A DNA stretch of 64,000 bases. Origin: Globodera rostochiensis (lineage: Eukaryota; Nematoda; Chromadorea; Rhabditida; Heteroderidae). This document shows, one piece after another, positions 45,452 through 56,800 of the stretch. Position 1 is the first letter of the stretch, and each line of letters begins with the position of its first letter. The stretch is from positions 3,068,441-3,132,440 of the forward strand of contig JAEVLN010000003.1 in the NCBI GenBank assembly GCA_018350325.1, read 5' to 3'. A model generated the notes under the pieces. That model was given only the letters and a program-made list of their open reading frames with translations. It was not told the origin of the DNA and did not search any database. Position numbers and translations under genes: made by a program.

Positions 45452-46305
45452 AGACGGACGGACGGACGGACTGAAGGGGCCAATTGGCGACTGTCTGAGG
45501 GAGGGATCCGTCCCCCGGGGGTTGGCCTTCCACCACACCACAAAATGTTGCCATCGTCCAAAAATATATCCACTCTGCCCCCATTGAACGAAAAGCCCCA
45601 AATTTTGTCGCTCGCTTTACCCCCCCCCCCCTCCCAAAATCAATCCGAACTCAAAATATCGAACCCTCGGCGCTAATGGATCCGAACTTCTTTCATGCAC
45701 AGCATTAGCCCTCTCACTCTGTGCATTCATTCATTGCTTGCCACTCACTCGACTTATTTAGACATCGACAAATCCGTTGCACAATTACACGTTTATGTAT
45801 TACCACCAAAATGCAAGTCCTTTGTCATTTTTATCTTTTCAACAGTTTACAAACAATAAACAGCGAATTGCAAAAAATAAATGAGACACAAAAAATGAAT
45901 TGAAAGGCAAGAAAGAATTGATTCTGTTGAGGCGTTTTCAGATGAGTTGAGCGAGGTTTCATGAAGCGAGAGAAACTATCAAAAATTATACAAAAAAAGA
46001 AGCGCATCAAATAGATTAACGACAAGTTTACGGCATTTCCAGTCGATCTGAACATTACTGCATCAACAAACCTTTAAACGTTTTTTGCTTGGAACTGTCC
46101 CAACATCGCCTTGCTTAGGTCTCCCATTTTGTTTCACTTTTAAAAGCTTCTGTTTTTCGGGAGCCGAGCTTGAGAAGCCGTACGTGTGTGTCTTAAGTTT
46201 TCGCACTGGAAGTGATGCGGTGCGATGTGCTGTTTTCGTGTTAATCGTGCCTTCGTTCTCCTTCCCCTTCCAGTCATCTACTAAATTAATTAATTTTAAC
46301 GATTT
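45452..46305. other. Convergent 3' ends of two genes
   Basis: The fatty acid synthase (+) and the SET-domain gene (-) end towards each other. A canonical AATAAA at 45855-45860 on the plus strand could serve the fatty acid synthase transcript, giving a 3' UTR of about 0.4 kb. Confidence 0.45.
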
Positions 46306-49300
46306 TTACTCAATGGGCTCAAAATTACCCATTTTCAGGTTTGCACTTTTGTCTGCCGACAGCACTCCCGTGCAATTTGGCGCCCCACAATGGCACTTCG
46401 GCACGAGACGCCCATCCGCCTGCATATTGTAGTCAAAGGACAGCTCCTCCCCGACGGAAATGTCTTTTTTCGCGACTAACACTAAATGCACATCAAATCC
46501 ACTTTGGATCTGCTGGATCATGCAGTTTGGGCTGCAAGAGTGGTTCACAAATCTACAAAGCACCAAGTGAGGAAACGCAAAAAATGTCAGAGCACCGCAT
46601 ATCATTGCCATAAAATTGAGCATCGATGGACCGACGTTCGTCCAACTTCATGATGTAGTATTGAGCCTCGTGTGATTGCAAATCGGCAATTCGCTCGACT
46701 CGAAGCAACCCCTCCTCATTGCTAATCACTTCACCGACATACTCCCCAACGAACCCGTTCTGAATAGGTGACAATGAGGCATACAGGAATTTTTGACAGA
46801 AAGTTCCAGAGCTAAAATAAAAAATCAGGTAGCTTCTAAAATTTCACAGCTTTTTTTGCTTCATTTAGTGTAATTTCATTCCTTATTAAGAAAAAATCGT
46901 AAGTAAAAAACACACGGCTGGCACTTCCTCCAACGCAACTGCACCATATCCTTTGCCTGGGAAATACTTTATCTCCACTTTTATGCAGTTGTTTCCCTCG
47001 CTTAAGCGCCTGTTGGCACAGCCCAGTTTGAAGTCTTCTCCACAACCCTTCGGGCATTCCTGCAGAAGTGTTCGATTAATGCAATTGGTCGATGGTCCAC
47101 ATCGGTCCGGGCCATTTGGACAATTGCAAAAGTCCGGCACCAACAAACGATCATTTTGCGTTCTCAATTCCATTTTGAAATATTGGTTTCGCTGAAATAA
47201 TGTGTCGTTCAAAGGATTCGGTTCACCGTGAGACCTGGATCTGTTTGATCATTCGGTGGCCATTGCTCATCGCCTTATCGGGAATTTGGTCCTGTTTGAG
47301 CGGTCTATTCTGCGAGCTGTTCTGTATCATACACTTTTGAGCTTCTTTCCACTCTAAAGTTGAAAAAAACCTTTTGCTATAAAAAACAATTTTTTACCAT
47401 CAAAAATGTCAGAAGTATGTGCCTCATTCACGAAAAAGTAATCACGATCAGTCATCACAATAATTCTTTATTTTGAAATATAACTTTTTAATCCACTAGC
47501 ATCTCAAAAATTCAAACCGGTTGTGCGATAAAAGGTTGTAAAAGATTTTGCCTTTGTATGGTAACCTGAAATTACAATCCAAATAAACAACCAAAATCAG
47601 ACCAAAAACCTACCATTTGACACATAAATACCCAACGGAGCCCAGCAACGGATTGTTCTTTTCTGGGAACTCATCATTCGACACAGTTTGACACGGGTAC
47701 CACCACCTAATCAAATGGAATCATAAAAATATACTTTTCGCCAAACGTACTGTCTTGAAAAGCGCCCCATTGCGTAGTCTCCTTTAAGAAAAAAAATAAT
47801 TTAATGGCGTTAAAAATGGAAAAAGTCTAGAATACTACCACCCGAGGGTTTGTTATCATTTTTAAGCTGCGACAACAAACAGCTTCTTAAAGTTGGCATA
47901 ACCATTGGAAGGACTCTTTTGGTTGAAACTTGTAAAAATTTTGTTTTCTTCTAAAAATTGTCTGAAAATATGCGGAAAATAGTAGCCAAAGTACCGCACA
48001 CTCGTGGAATGTGCAGTTCCCGATCCCGGTTCAAAATGCTGGTCCCGATCCCGGCCTACTCTACCCAAAAGTCAGTTAAATGCAATAAACAGCAAAAAAT
48101 ACACCCCTAAGAATCGACCTTTTGTATCGCCCTCCCCCAAAAAATCCTGGCTACGGCTTGAATCAAACCCTGATTTAAATTTGTTTTTATTTTCTATTGA
48201 CGAATTCGTAATCAGTGCATCAAATAACATATTTTCAGAGAATTTTTAAAATAGAAAATATTTTTCACAAGGTCGAATGATATATAAATGACTCAAACAC
48301 TCAGATGGTAGTATTCGAGACTTTTACCTTAAAAATTAGTACCATAGCGAACAAAGTCGAACATCTCACACCAATGACAAATCACCGGGCGCTGTTCATC
48401 CTGCACGTCAGCGGGCTCCGATTGTCGCAGTTCAGACTCATTATAACATTTCAAATGTGCCGACCGAAAGCAATTTGTACATTTGATTAATTCTGCTAGA
48501 AACCCAAAAAATAGCAAAACGTAAAAACTTATTAATGACCTGTTGATTCCGGTTTTTGCTGACAGTATGCACAATGTTGCAAGTGATAAGTGGGATGGTC
48601 GGGAAATGCAACGTGGCGCGGACAAGTAATCTCATTTTTGGAATCAATCGAACATCCACCTGTTGAGAAGGGGAAAAACGGGTCAGCCAGGTCTCGATGA
48701 ATTGGATTCCTACAGGGTATACAGTCGCGATGCCAAGCCAACTCACACTGATTACATGTGATCAGAAAGCTACCTAAATGTATAAATAAGAAAAATTAGG
48801 GCTTCAAAAAGCTCGGTCGGTCGGTCTATCAATAAATAAGTAAGATATTGCAAGGAAGCAAAACAAAAACTATTCAAATTTTCAAAAAAATACAAACGTC
48901 TGATAGAACCTGCAAAACAACGCGATCGATTGAGGTCCGAAAAGCAAGCGGTGCAGTGATGACGTGAGCACATTAATCCCGGACGTTCCGAGCGCCGTTG
49001 CATGAATTTGTGCGTGTAGCCGCCAAGTGTACTGTTACGTGCGCATGACAAGTGAAAACGAGTTGGACAGCCGGACACAGAGCATTTTGTCAACTCAGCG
49101 CCGTTACACACGCCACACAAATAGCAGAATTCGCCTCGACGCCCTAACACACGGAATTTTTTGTTAAAAATTCATTAAGAAACTTTTTGGAAATAGATCG
49201 CGATGAACTGCATAAGAACCACTTATGCGATGAATTTCAAACTTCCGTGCCGCATCAGCCACGTAGACAGGAAACTCTCTCTGCCAAATATTTTTCCCTA

Positions 49301-49645
49301 AAATAAATATGTACATTCCTAAAAAAATATGTCATTACTGCTCAAAACAGACAAACCTTTCGAGTTTTTGGGCTTCGTCAGTTTCCCCAGCAACATTTTC
49401 GGTAAGATAAATTCATCTTCTCTTCCATTTAGCTTCTTCTTAAGCAACTCTGCATTCTTGCTCATCAAAACGTGAAACTTCTCATCTGCTGATAATGAAC
49501 TTCCTTGCATTTCCTTCGTAATGGCTCCTCCTTCAAAGGTCATAAAATTAATTTTTTTTTTATGGTTAATGTAAGCGATGTTGGTGACGTTAGTCAGAGA
49601 TCGACGTTTAGAAGCATCATTAGCGGCTCTAACAGTTTCAAACAT
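46306..49645 (-). CDS. NSD/MES-4-like H3K36 methyltransferase (PHD, PWWP, AWS-SET-post-SET)
   Basis: The ATG at 49645 opens a basic N-terminus. Cys/His clusters of PHD type follow: FCYLCGVCNGAELTKC (about 49120), a partner with HCAYCQQKPES, and WHRDCIPCR (about 48730). A PWWP domain spans exons near 47780-47530 (GDYAMGRFSRQ, WWYPCQTVSNDEFPEKNNPL, GSVGYLCVKW, YNLLSHNRFEF). The AWS region reads CNCPNGPDRCGPSTNCINR and CGEDFKLGCANRR. SET follows (NGFVGEYVGEVIS, then IDAQFYGNDMRFVNHSCSPN across a 43-nt intron, then GEELSFDYN). Post-SET is CHCGAPNCTG, with stop at 46306. Last exons: 46306-46552, 46596-46759, 46916 to about 47190. Catalytic NHSC and the Tyr of SFDYN are present. The order matches NSD proteins and nematode MES-4. 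It acts on chromatin. Confidence 0.88.
47930..48260. repeat. Foldback-element relic and CCCGGT fragment in an intron
   Basis: Sequences at 47930-47975 and 48195-48260 match the inverted arms of the element at 1051-1627 in opposite orientation. Between them, 48010-48066 carries GATCCCGGTT/GATCCCGGCCTACTCTA, like the right end of the small CCCGGT MITE. Both lie between coding exons of the SET-domain gene. Confidence 0.6.
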
Positions 49646-49862
49646 TCTTTCTGATTCGAGCTATCAATCTAAACTTAAAAATTGAATCACTAAATCTTTC
49701 GAAAAACTTAACAAAAGGACCTAGGTTGAAGCGTTATTTTCGTTTGTTTTCTTCAAGCAAAAGTTGCATAAAAACGTTTGAGAGGTGGACGATAAAGGAA
49801 TTTGAATTTAAATTATTTGCCAAAACATCTGGCGTTGTTTTAGATTTAATTCGGCGCGCCAA

Positions 49863-50052
49863 CATAATGTCGAAGCCACGAAATGTTGACTCAGCCAAAA
49901 ACCACGATTAGAATTCGGTTCGGGGTTCGGAATGGTCGAAATAGAGGTCGTATTCGGATTTTACGCCCCGAAAACCCTTAGAAAAATTTTTTTATCGACT
50001 TAGAAAAAATTTTTTTGACATTTCGTGGTTTTTGGCTGAGTCGACATTATGT
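49863..50052. mobile_element. TIR element around the TTCGGGGTTCGGAAT repeat
   Basis: ACATAATGTCGA at the left pairs with TCGACATTATGT at the right. A longer inner pair, GACTCAGCCAAAAACCACGA and its complement, supports a short TIR element. Its centre is a copy of the dispersed GTTCGGGGTTCGGAATGG...GGATTTTACGCC repeat. No clear target duplication was found. Confidence 0.6.
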
Positions 50053-50129
50053 GGGGCAGCGATTTAATTCGGCGTTTGTTACTCAAAAGTTTCCACATAA
50101 AAATTGTTACAAATTCGGACGGAGGAGAC

Positions 50130-51175
50130 GGGATTCCCGTCCCGTACTTTTTGAAAATCCCGTTCCCGGAAATTTATTTCAGTCTTTTTCCCGTTCCCGT
50201 TCATTTTTCTTGGCGAAATGTTTTCAAAAATTTAACAATTTTCGACCAATTTTCATCACAAAAATGCTTAAATTTTTCAAATTTTTTTTAACGGCGGCGC
50301 CCGTTGGTGTCAGTACGTTTTGCCAACGATCGTTTTGCCAACGGTACGTTTTGCCAACTGCACATTTTGCCAACCCAGCCAAAATGGTACGTTTTGCCAA
50401 CACAGCAAAAATATTACGTTTTGCCAACCCATCAAAATGTTTCATTTCGCCAACTCATCAAAAACTTAAATTTCGACCAATTTCGAACCACGGACCCGAT
50501 TCGAAGGTTTTTTGATTCAAAATTTATTTGGAATCTAATTGCTTCGAAACATTCAAAAAACCTGATCAAAACAATCCAAAACAAGCAAAGTTGGCAAAAT
50601 GGGCAGTTGGCAAAACGTACCGTTGGCAAAACGTACCATTTTTGCTGAGTTGGCAAAACGTACCATTTTGGCTGGGTTGGCAAAATGTACAGTTGGCAAA
50701 ACGTAGGGTTACCGCGCCCGTTACTTATTCTGTTGGTTTTTGTGCATCAATTAAGATTTCAAAAGCTTAAAAAAAGTACCGTTTTTTCAAGATTTGGTTG
50801 CAAATCTCTTAACAAATAGAGCCAAAAATTCAAAATTTCTCGCGGCACCGCCGACCCCCCCCCCTAAAAGTAAAGCAGAATTTTCAAAAATTTGCATTTT
50901 TGAAAAACTCGCAAATCGGAAAAATTCGAAATTTTTGAGCAATTATCTTAACAAAAATGTTTAAAAAATTTTCCAAAGGCGCCTATCAGCGCTGTCGGAC
51001 CCTCCAAAAAAATTTTCGAAACTTAGTTTAAAAATTTTCAAAATTTTGCCCGTTCCCGCGGGATTCCCTTTAAAAATTGAGTGGGATTTTAACGGGAACG
51101 GGAAAAACACGGGAATCCCTCCCGTTAAATTAGAAAACCCCGTTCCCGGAAATTTTTTTTTTACCGGTCTCTATT
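50130..51175. mobile_element. Degenerate element with GGGAACGGGA motifs, interrupted
   Basis: Both ends carry CCCGTTCCCGGAAATTT/GGGAACGGGAAAA motifs in inverted orientation, starting near GAGACGGGATTCCCGTCCCG and ending near TTACCGGTCTC. It contains two partial dispersed modules (50838-50855, 50977-51000) and is split by the MULE-like insertion at 50306-50713. Confidence 0.5.
50306..50713. mobile_element. Mutator-like (MULE) MITE, GTTTTGCCAAC arrays
   Basis: The 22-bp termini, ending TACGTTTTGCCAAC at the left and its complement at the right, are flanked by a perfect 9-bp duplication gcgcccgtt (50297-50305, 50714-50722). GG...CC ends with a 9-bp duplication are typical of Mutator-like elements. 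Both ends carry about six copies of TACGTTTTGCCAAC in opposite orientations. No transposase is encoded. Confidence 0.85.
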
Positions 51176-51683
51176 CCATATGTACTTATCTGCAAAGTAC
51201 AGTACCTAGAAAATGACTCTCGTACCCAGGGGAGGGGGGCTCCCAGCACGCTCACCCTACCCTCCAGCAGCAGAAGTGAAGCAGAATTTGCATAAAAAAA
51301 TTGGGCATAGGCCTTAACAAGATGGAAGCGGCCTGAATTAGGTAATCCCAAAGCATTTATTTCTGTATTCATTTTCCAAGAACAACAAAGATCGACAGAA
51401 AGTCCACAAAGCTCCTGAAAACCCACAAAAATCGGGTTCGGGGTTCAGAATTAGTCAAAATAGAGGCCGGATTTTGGATTCTACACCTCCCGAATACCTC
51501 TAGAATTTCCCAAAGTTTTTTTTCTTCTTTCAAAAATAGATGTTTAAAGTACTTGATGAAAAATCTTCGACAATTCGATGATAAAACGAACGGAAACATA
51601 ATTCTTCGACCCTAAAAATCTTTGAAATTGTTATCAATTTGTAAAATATCAAGAAAAAAAGCATTCTATCTATAACTCTGACA
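51176..51683. repeat. Repeat fragments upstream of the orphan gene
   Basis: CTCGTACCCAGGGGAGGGGG (51218) resembles the CAGGGCCGTA family, and GGGTTCGGGGTTCAGAATTA with GGATTCTACACC (51436-51486) belongs to the dispersed TTCGGG repeat. The remainder is AT-rich promoter region. Confidence 0.5.
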
Positions 51684-53078
51684 ATGAGCACGACAAATTC
51701 GGACAGTGGACATAACACTATGTCGAGTGGGACCAAGGTATATTTTTATTTGTGGAATTTAAAAATTTAATTTATAGTTCAATCGGAGCTATTGTGCCTT
51801 CGACTACGGGTTAGTGGTTGTCCAGCGAATTCTCATTTGTTTTTCCGCCCTCATTGGCTATGACTTAATTTCCGCGCCCATTGATTTTCCACAAATGGTG
51901 GGGTTCAGAATCGAATTAGGATGATACTAATTGGTTCAGTTTATCATTGGAGCTATGATGCGAATCGTGCGCAACTTCTTTTTCATCACAAAGGCAGTTC
52001 GAAAATGGCTCGCTATCAACTACAACGACGGTGTTATTCCCGAGCCACCCGTTCGTGGTGTTCGTCCTCCTCGCATGGCAAGACGTTCGACTCCAATGGA
52101 TTCATGTCTGAGCAGCCAATTGAGTGAAGGCCTCAAACATTCGCCAATCGACCACCAATACAGTGGTTTCAGTGAGGTTTTATGCGTACTGTTTTCTTAC
52201 TTCAGAGCCGGTAAAGAATTACGACCTCGCTACCGCATTGAAGGAGCGCCACTGTGCGAGTGTGGGCATTGAACATCGTTATTACGCGGACAGCCATTCG
52301 TCCGACTTCCTCGGTCACTCGTCGTCGCTCAGTCTTCGATTTCTATTAAACGGCCTCGCACGAAGTTTCATTGGGTACTTGGAAGACCCCGATGAGGAGA
52401 TGAACACGCAGCAGAAGGAAATTACTTCGTTTCAGGGCAAAATTGTTGGCTGTTCTCAACAAGTAAAGGATTCTATCTTATGTGACTGTCAGGGCGTATC
52501 CAGAAATATTTTTTTGAGGGGAAAAAAGTCAATCTTTTTTTATTGAGCGATTTTCAAAAATGTAAAGTTTCATTTCGGGGGAGGGGGGCTGCTATAACCC
52601 CTCCCCCCTGGATACGCTCTGGTGACATTAAAAGTTTCCAGCGTAGGGTGTTTTTTTTTTGGCGATTTTGAGTCAATTGGTTTTTGAAAGTTTTTGCGGG
52701 TTCGATCGGGTTCGAATTGGCAGAAACAGGAGTCAGATTGGTGTTCTAGAAACGAATATAGAAAGGAGTCATTCTGACGGTGATTTAAATCACACTGTAT
52801 CTCAGAACATCGACGAGAAAAAGAATGGTGCAAGATCCCAAACATCAGCTGAATATCGAACAAATGAATCGGAAAACCGCCGCAGAAATGAGATGGTGAC
52901 ATTTTATCGAAAATAGTGTATATGACCAAGTTTTACAAAGGTTTTGGAGTCTGTTCTGGAGTACGATGCTGAGCAAAAACAAAATGCCAATTCGTCCGTT
53001 GAGAACGTCATTTGTGTTCCGTTGCCTGTGCCGAACTTTGACGAGACCACTACCGTCCATCGCGCTATGCCTTCGTAG
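51684..53078 (+). CDS. Orphan protein with two hydrophobic segments, about 320 aa
   Basis: The ATG at 51684 starts MSTTNSDSGHNTMSSGTK. After a short intron comes FNRSYCAFDYGLVVVQRILI with ICFSALIGYDLISAP, then FIIGAMMRIVRNFFFITKAV. These are two hydrophobic stretches that could span or line a membrane. A basic Pro/Arg/Ser segment follows (GVIPEPPVRGVRPPRMARRS). Then come ALKERHCASVGIEHRYYADS, HSSSLSLRFLLNGLARSFIG and a hydrophilic C-terminal half (DGDLNHTVSQNIDEKKNG), ending VPLPVPNFDETTTVHRAMPS with TAG at 53076. Six exons join in frame if the fifth starts at ATTGG after gtcag (52737). A hAT-type MITE occupies the fourth intron. No family is recognised. Confidence 0.65.
52490..52621. mobile_element. 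hAT-type MITE in an orphan-gene intron
   Basis: The ends are CAGGGCGTATCCAG and CTGGATACGCTCTG. The flanking 8-mers gtgactgt and gtgacatt match at 6 of 8. Its core is a poly-G/poly-C stretch. It belongs with the CAGGGCCGTA family (55333-55458; partial copies near 4232, 24583, 29195, 51218 and 58455). Confidence 0.7.
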
Positions 53079-53853
53079 TGACATAAATCAGCCCAAATGC
53101 TACCATTACACAACTAATCAACTTTGACACAATTTCAAATTGACATTAATTATTAACTGTACCAATTTTCCATTGAACTGTGCAACATATGCCCAAAGAG
53201 AAAAATGCGACGCCAACCGTACAATTAGACCCCGACACACGTAGTAATTTGTAGCTGAAAAGCACACGGCTCAACAAATCGCAGCATTGAATATACGCGT
53301 GCGACAAAATTTTCGAATACAAGACAACCGACCTCATTGTAAATTAAAGAATACTAACTCCTGATGGGTTGGCTCATTTTATAATATTGCTCTTTTTGCA
53401 AAAAATTTTTAAAAGAAAAAAAAATAGATTTTTTTGAAAATAATACTATTCGACTCCTCTCGACGAGAGAAATTGAATGGCGTTATTATTTTGCTCCAAC
53501 AACGACAATGAAGCAAATTATGAGCATAATTTTACCCCGTGTAAGCAATCTTTTCGTCCTGTGTTCCTTTGGGTTATCTTCCTCGATAAGAAGTTATGTA
53601 TTTAGTTAGTGTGGCCTTAGGGGTATCTTCCATGGATTGTTACTGAAGCTGAGGGGACAAGTCATAGTCTGGTACTGAAAGGAGAATGTGGATTCGTTCA
53701 GACTGCTGTTAATGTGAAATCCGAGGGATTATCTTTTTACTCGCAAATCTCCTTGCCGGGCTCGTTCTAAACAACCATTAGCCAAATGCAATAAACTCGG
53801 TGTTTCATTTCTTTCAACTCCCGCTAAGTTATAGATTTTTTATTGAAATAGTC
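53079..53853. other. Intergenic, upstream of the nuclear receptor gene
   Basis: AT-rich with no recognised gene or repeat. It should contain the promoter of the receptor gene starting at 53854. Confidence 0.4.
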
Positions 53854-56800
53854 AATGTCTAATATTAGCCCGGTTAGCTCAGAAAAGTTGTCTTCAGGTA
53901 TTCTAAAAATCCCGCATAAACATTGGCTGACGTTTTAAGATACAATTTGTGTGGTTTGTGGTGATGTTGCAACTGGAAATCACTATTCTGTCTCATCGTG
54001 TAACGGGTATTTACTAACAACGTTCACAGTGATTGGTCATATGTTTGTGGCACATTTGTTTTCAATACTAAAGACAGTAATTCAGTCGAAAACCGCCGAG
54101 ATTTGATCACAGCCTCAAAATGGCGAGGCATAGTTGGTAAACGTGATGATATAAATTTGAAATGCGGAATTGGGAGTCCTTTTGAGAAAAACTGCATGGG
54201 GTATAATAAATGTTTGCCATAAACATATGACCACCTATCTGGCTTAGCTGTACGCCATTTTGATTTAATTCATTATTAATATGGTACCAAGGCCCACAAA
54301 AAATGGTATTACAATAACAGATCGTACTTTGAATGTCGTTTTGACTACCATCGCAGTTTTTAATCAACAATAAATAGTTGCCAAAACATAGGTTATGACT
54401 GTTTAATGAGCTTGAAAATTTTACGGTTTATTTTACTAATTTCAGTTGTAAAACATTTTTCCGTCGTGCCATTGTGGTAAGCAAGGATTTTGACTGCCCC
54501 TATTAACGGCAGAATTTCAGAACAATCGGTCATTCATTTGCATGGGAAATGGCCATTGTCTGATTGACAAAGGCGTGACTTTATGTTACAGAAAAAAAAA
54601 TTGTTATATGTTTAGGCGTTCGCTGTGCGTGTCGGGCGTGTCGCTTAGAGAAGTGTTTGCAGGTCGGAATGGATCCGAATGGTACGTAACATATAGAGCT
54701 GATCGAATTAAATCTGAAGGTCCTCCTGGTTCGGCAATCCTTAAGAATGGGGGCCCCTAATTTTTTTTCAAAAAATAAAAACATTTTATAAAGTCGTTAA
54801 AAATAATTTTTAGGGCTGTTCTGGGACGTAGAATCCGAATCTGACCTCCGTTTCGCCCGATATCTAACCCCGGACCCGAATTCGAATTTTTCAAAAATCG
54901 ATTTTCTTAATTTTACATTAAATATTGAAAAAAGTCGTTTCCGGGGTTTTCTGATGCTTAGGATTCGAATCTGATATCTAAAAAGCCAAATTAATGCAAT
55001 TGATTGTTTGTTTTTGCAAAAAAAAATAGATTTTTTTGAAAATATGGGCTATTACCAAAATCAAGTACTTGATGAAAAAATCTTAGACAAAATCAATGAT
55101 TTGACAAAATCTAAGGTCAGATTCGTGATCAGCACCCTTGAAACCCCCCGGATATAAATTTTTAGCTCAAATAACAAAGTATGAATTAGGGACCCCCATT
55201 CTTTAGGATTGCCCCTGGTTCAATGTGAAAGATTGTGATCTTTTTAAACATTTTATTCCGGTGCGTAGGTGGGGGATGGGATTCCTTGATTTTCACACAA
55301 CTGGAATTTTCAAAAAAAAAGTTACTTTTGGTCAGGGCCGTAGCCTGCAAATTTTTTTTTGGGGGGGGGGACAAGCCAAAAAAAGTCGGTCCTTAGGGGT
55401 GCATCGTTTTTATTTCATTTCGGGGGGCCCCTCCCCCCCCCCCCTGGCTACGGGCCTGCTTTTGGTTTTCAGCTATCCAATCTGAGCGGGATAGAATCGG
55501 TTATACAAAGAGAACACGGCGAGAAAAAATGACGGGATTTGATGACGCCAGCCATGGGAGGAGCGATCTCTGTGGAGGGTAATATGAACTAATTCATAAT
55601 TAATATTGTTTTTTTTTTGAACTTTTACTTCGAACGAAGCGGATTTGGAGGAATCCGATGAAGAAGACGATCTCGTTTTTCGGGACTCATCCGACCCGAC
55701 CGTCGGTTTGTCTGGAAATATTGCGTTGCGGTCGAAGGTGAGCGGCCCCGGAATGTTTTTTTCGGTTTTTTTAAATTCTTCTCAGTTTCACGCGTACGAA
55801 GATGGTAAGTCAAAGGTTTAACTCCATCTGTACAATTGCTTTCATATTTGGAAATGACTTTTTTTTCAGTTCTCGAACGTCTCACTCAGCTCGAGAACAA
55901 TTTTACGTTGTTGTTGAGCAGAAGCGAGATACAGCCGTACGCGTCGTTGGAAGAAGCACTTAGAGGTAACGTTATTCGCGTTTAAAGAGAGTAAGGCTCG
56001 TGTTGCGATCACTTAGAAAGTTTATAATATGTTGTAGAATTAATTGTTTATTTAAGCATCGAGTCGTTTTTCTCAGCCCATCAACATTAAGGTTTCTTCC
56101 ACCACTACATTTTTCCCCCAATTTCAACAAAAGATAACTGATCCAATTGTTCAACCGAAGCCGGGAAAAGAGCAGAAAATGCCGTTTTGGCGCTCCAGAA
56201 TAATTGCACTTTACATTGACTGGGCAAAGACATTTTCTACGTTTAGGAAGCTTCCATATTCGGATAGAGTAGGGTTTCGGGACTGACCTTTCCAATCTTT
56301 GCCTATTTTGGGTGGCTTTGATAACAAACCATGCAAGCAGTTACATGATAATGTGTGAAGCATTCCGAACTCCGGAACTTATAAATGAAGACGAAATTGT
56401 CAACGGAATTGAAAAAATTGCAGGAAAATTACCGCGCGACCAGCAGAGGTCCATTTCTTTTATTATGTTTTTGGTAGATTGGATAATAAAAAAAATCAAG
56501 CATTCAAAAAAACTATTGATTTTGTTGAAGGAATTCTCATTTGCTTAACACCGCCGTCATTCAACCGGAATATTCGAAAAGAATGACGGAACAACGCAAG
56601 TTGTACGAATGCCGGGGAGGAACTGAATCTCCAGCAACATTTTCGCCCGTCTCGGATTTGGGTGAAGCGTTGTCATTGTCTGCAGCACATTCTACAACTC
56701 TTTTGGCCAGGAATATTCACACGTTTCTTTTTCAAAGATGGCCTTTTTTAATCGCGATTATGAAGGTTTTTTGATCCACAACTGATACGGGACGGGAGCG

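Noticed and set aside
54683..54760. Frame reading RADRIKSEGPPG after the receptor DNA-binding domain, suggesting a one-base frameshift
   Set aside because: Exon 5 ends at a good GT (54682), and exon 6 at 55473 restores the expected hinge (AIQSERDRI) in the right phase, so no frameshift is needed; the RADRIK frame is intronic.
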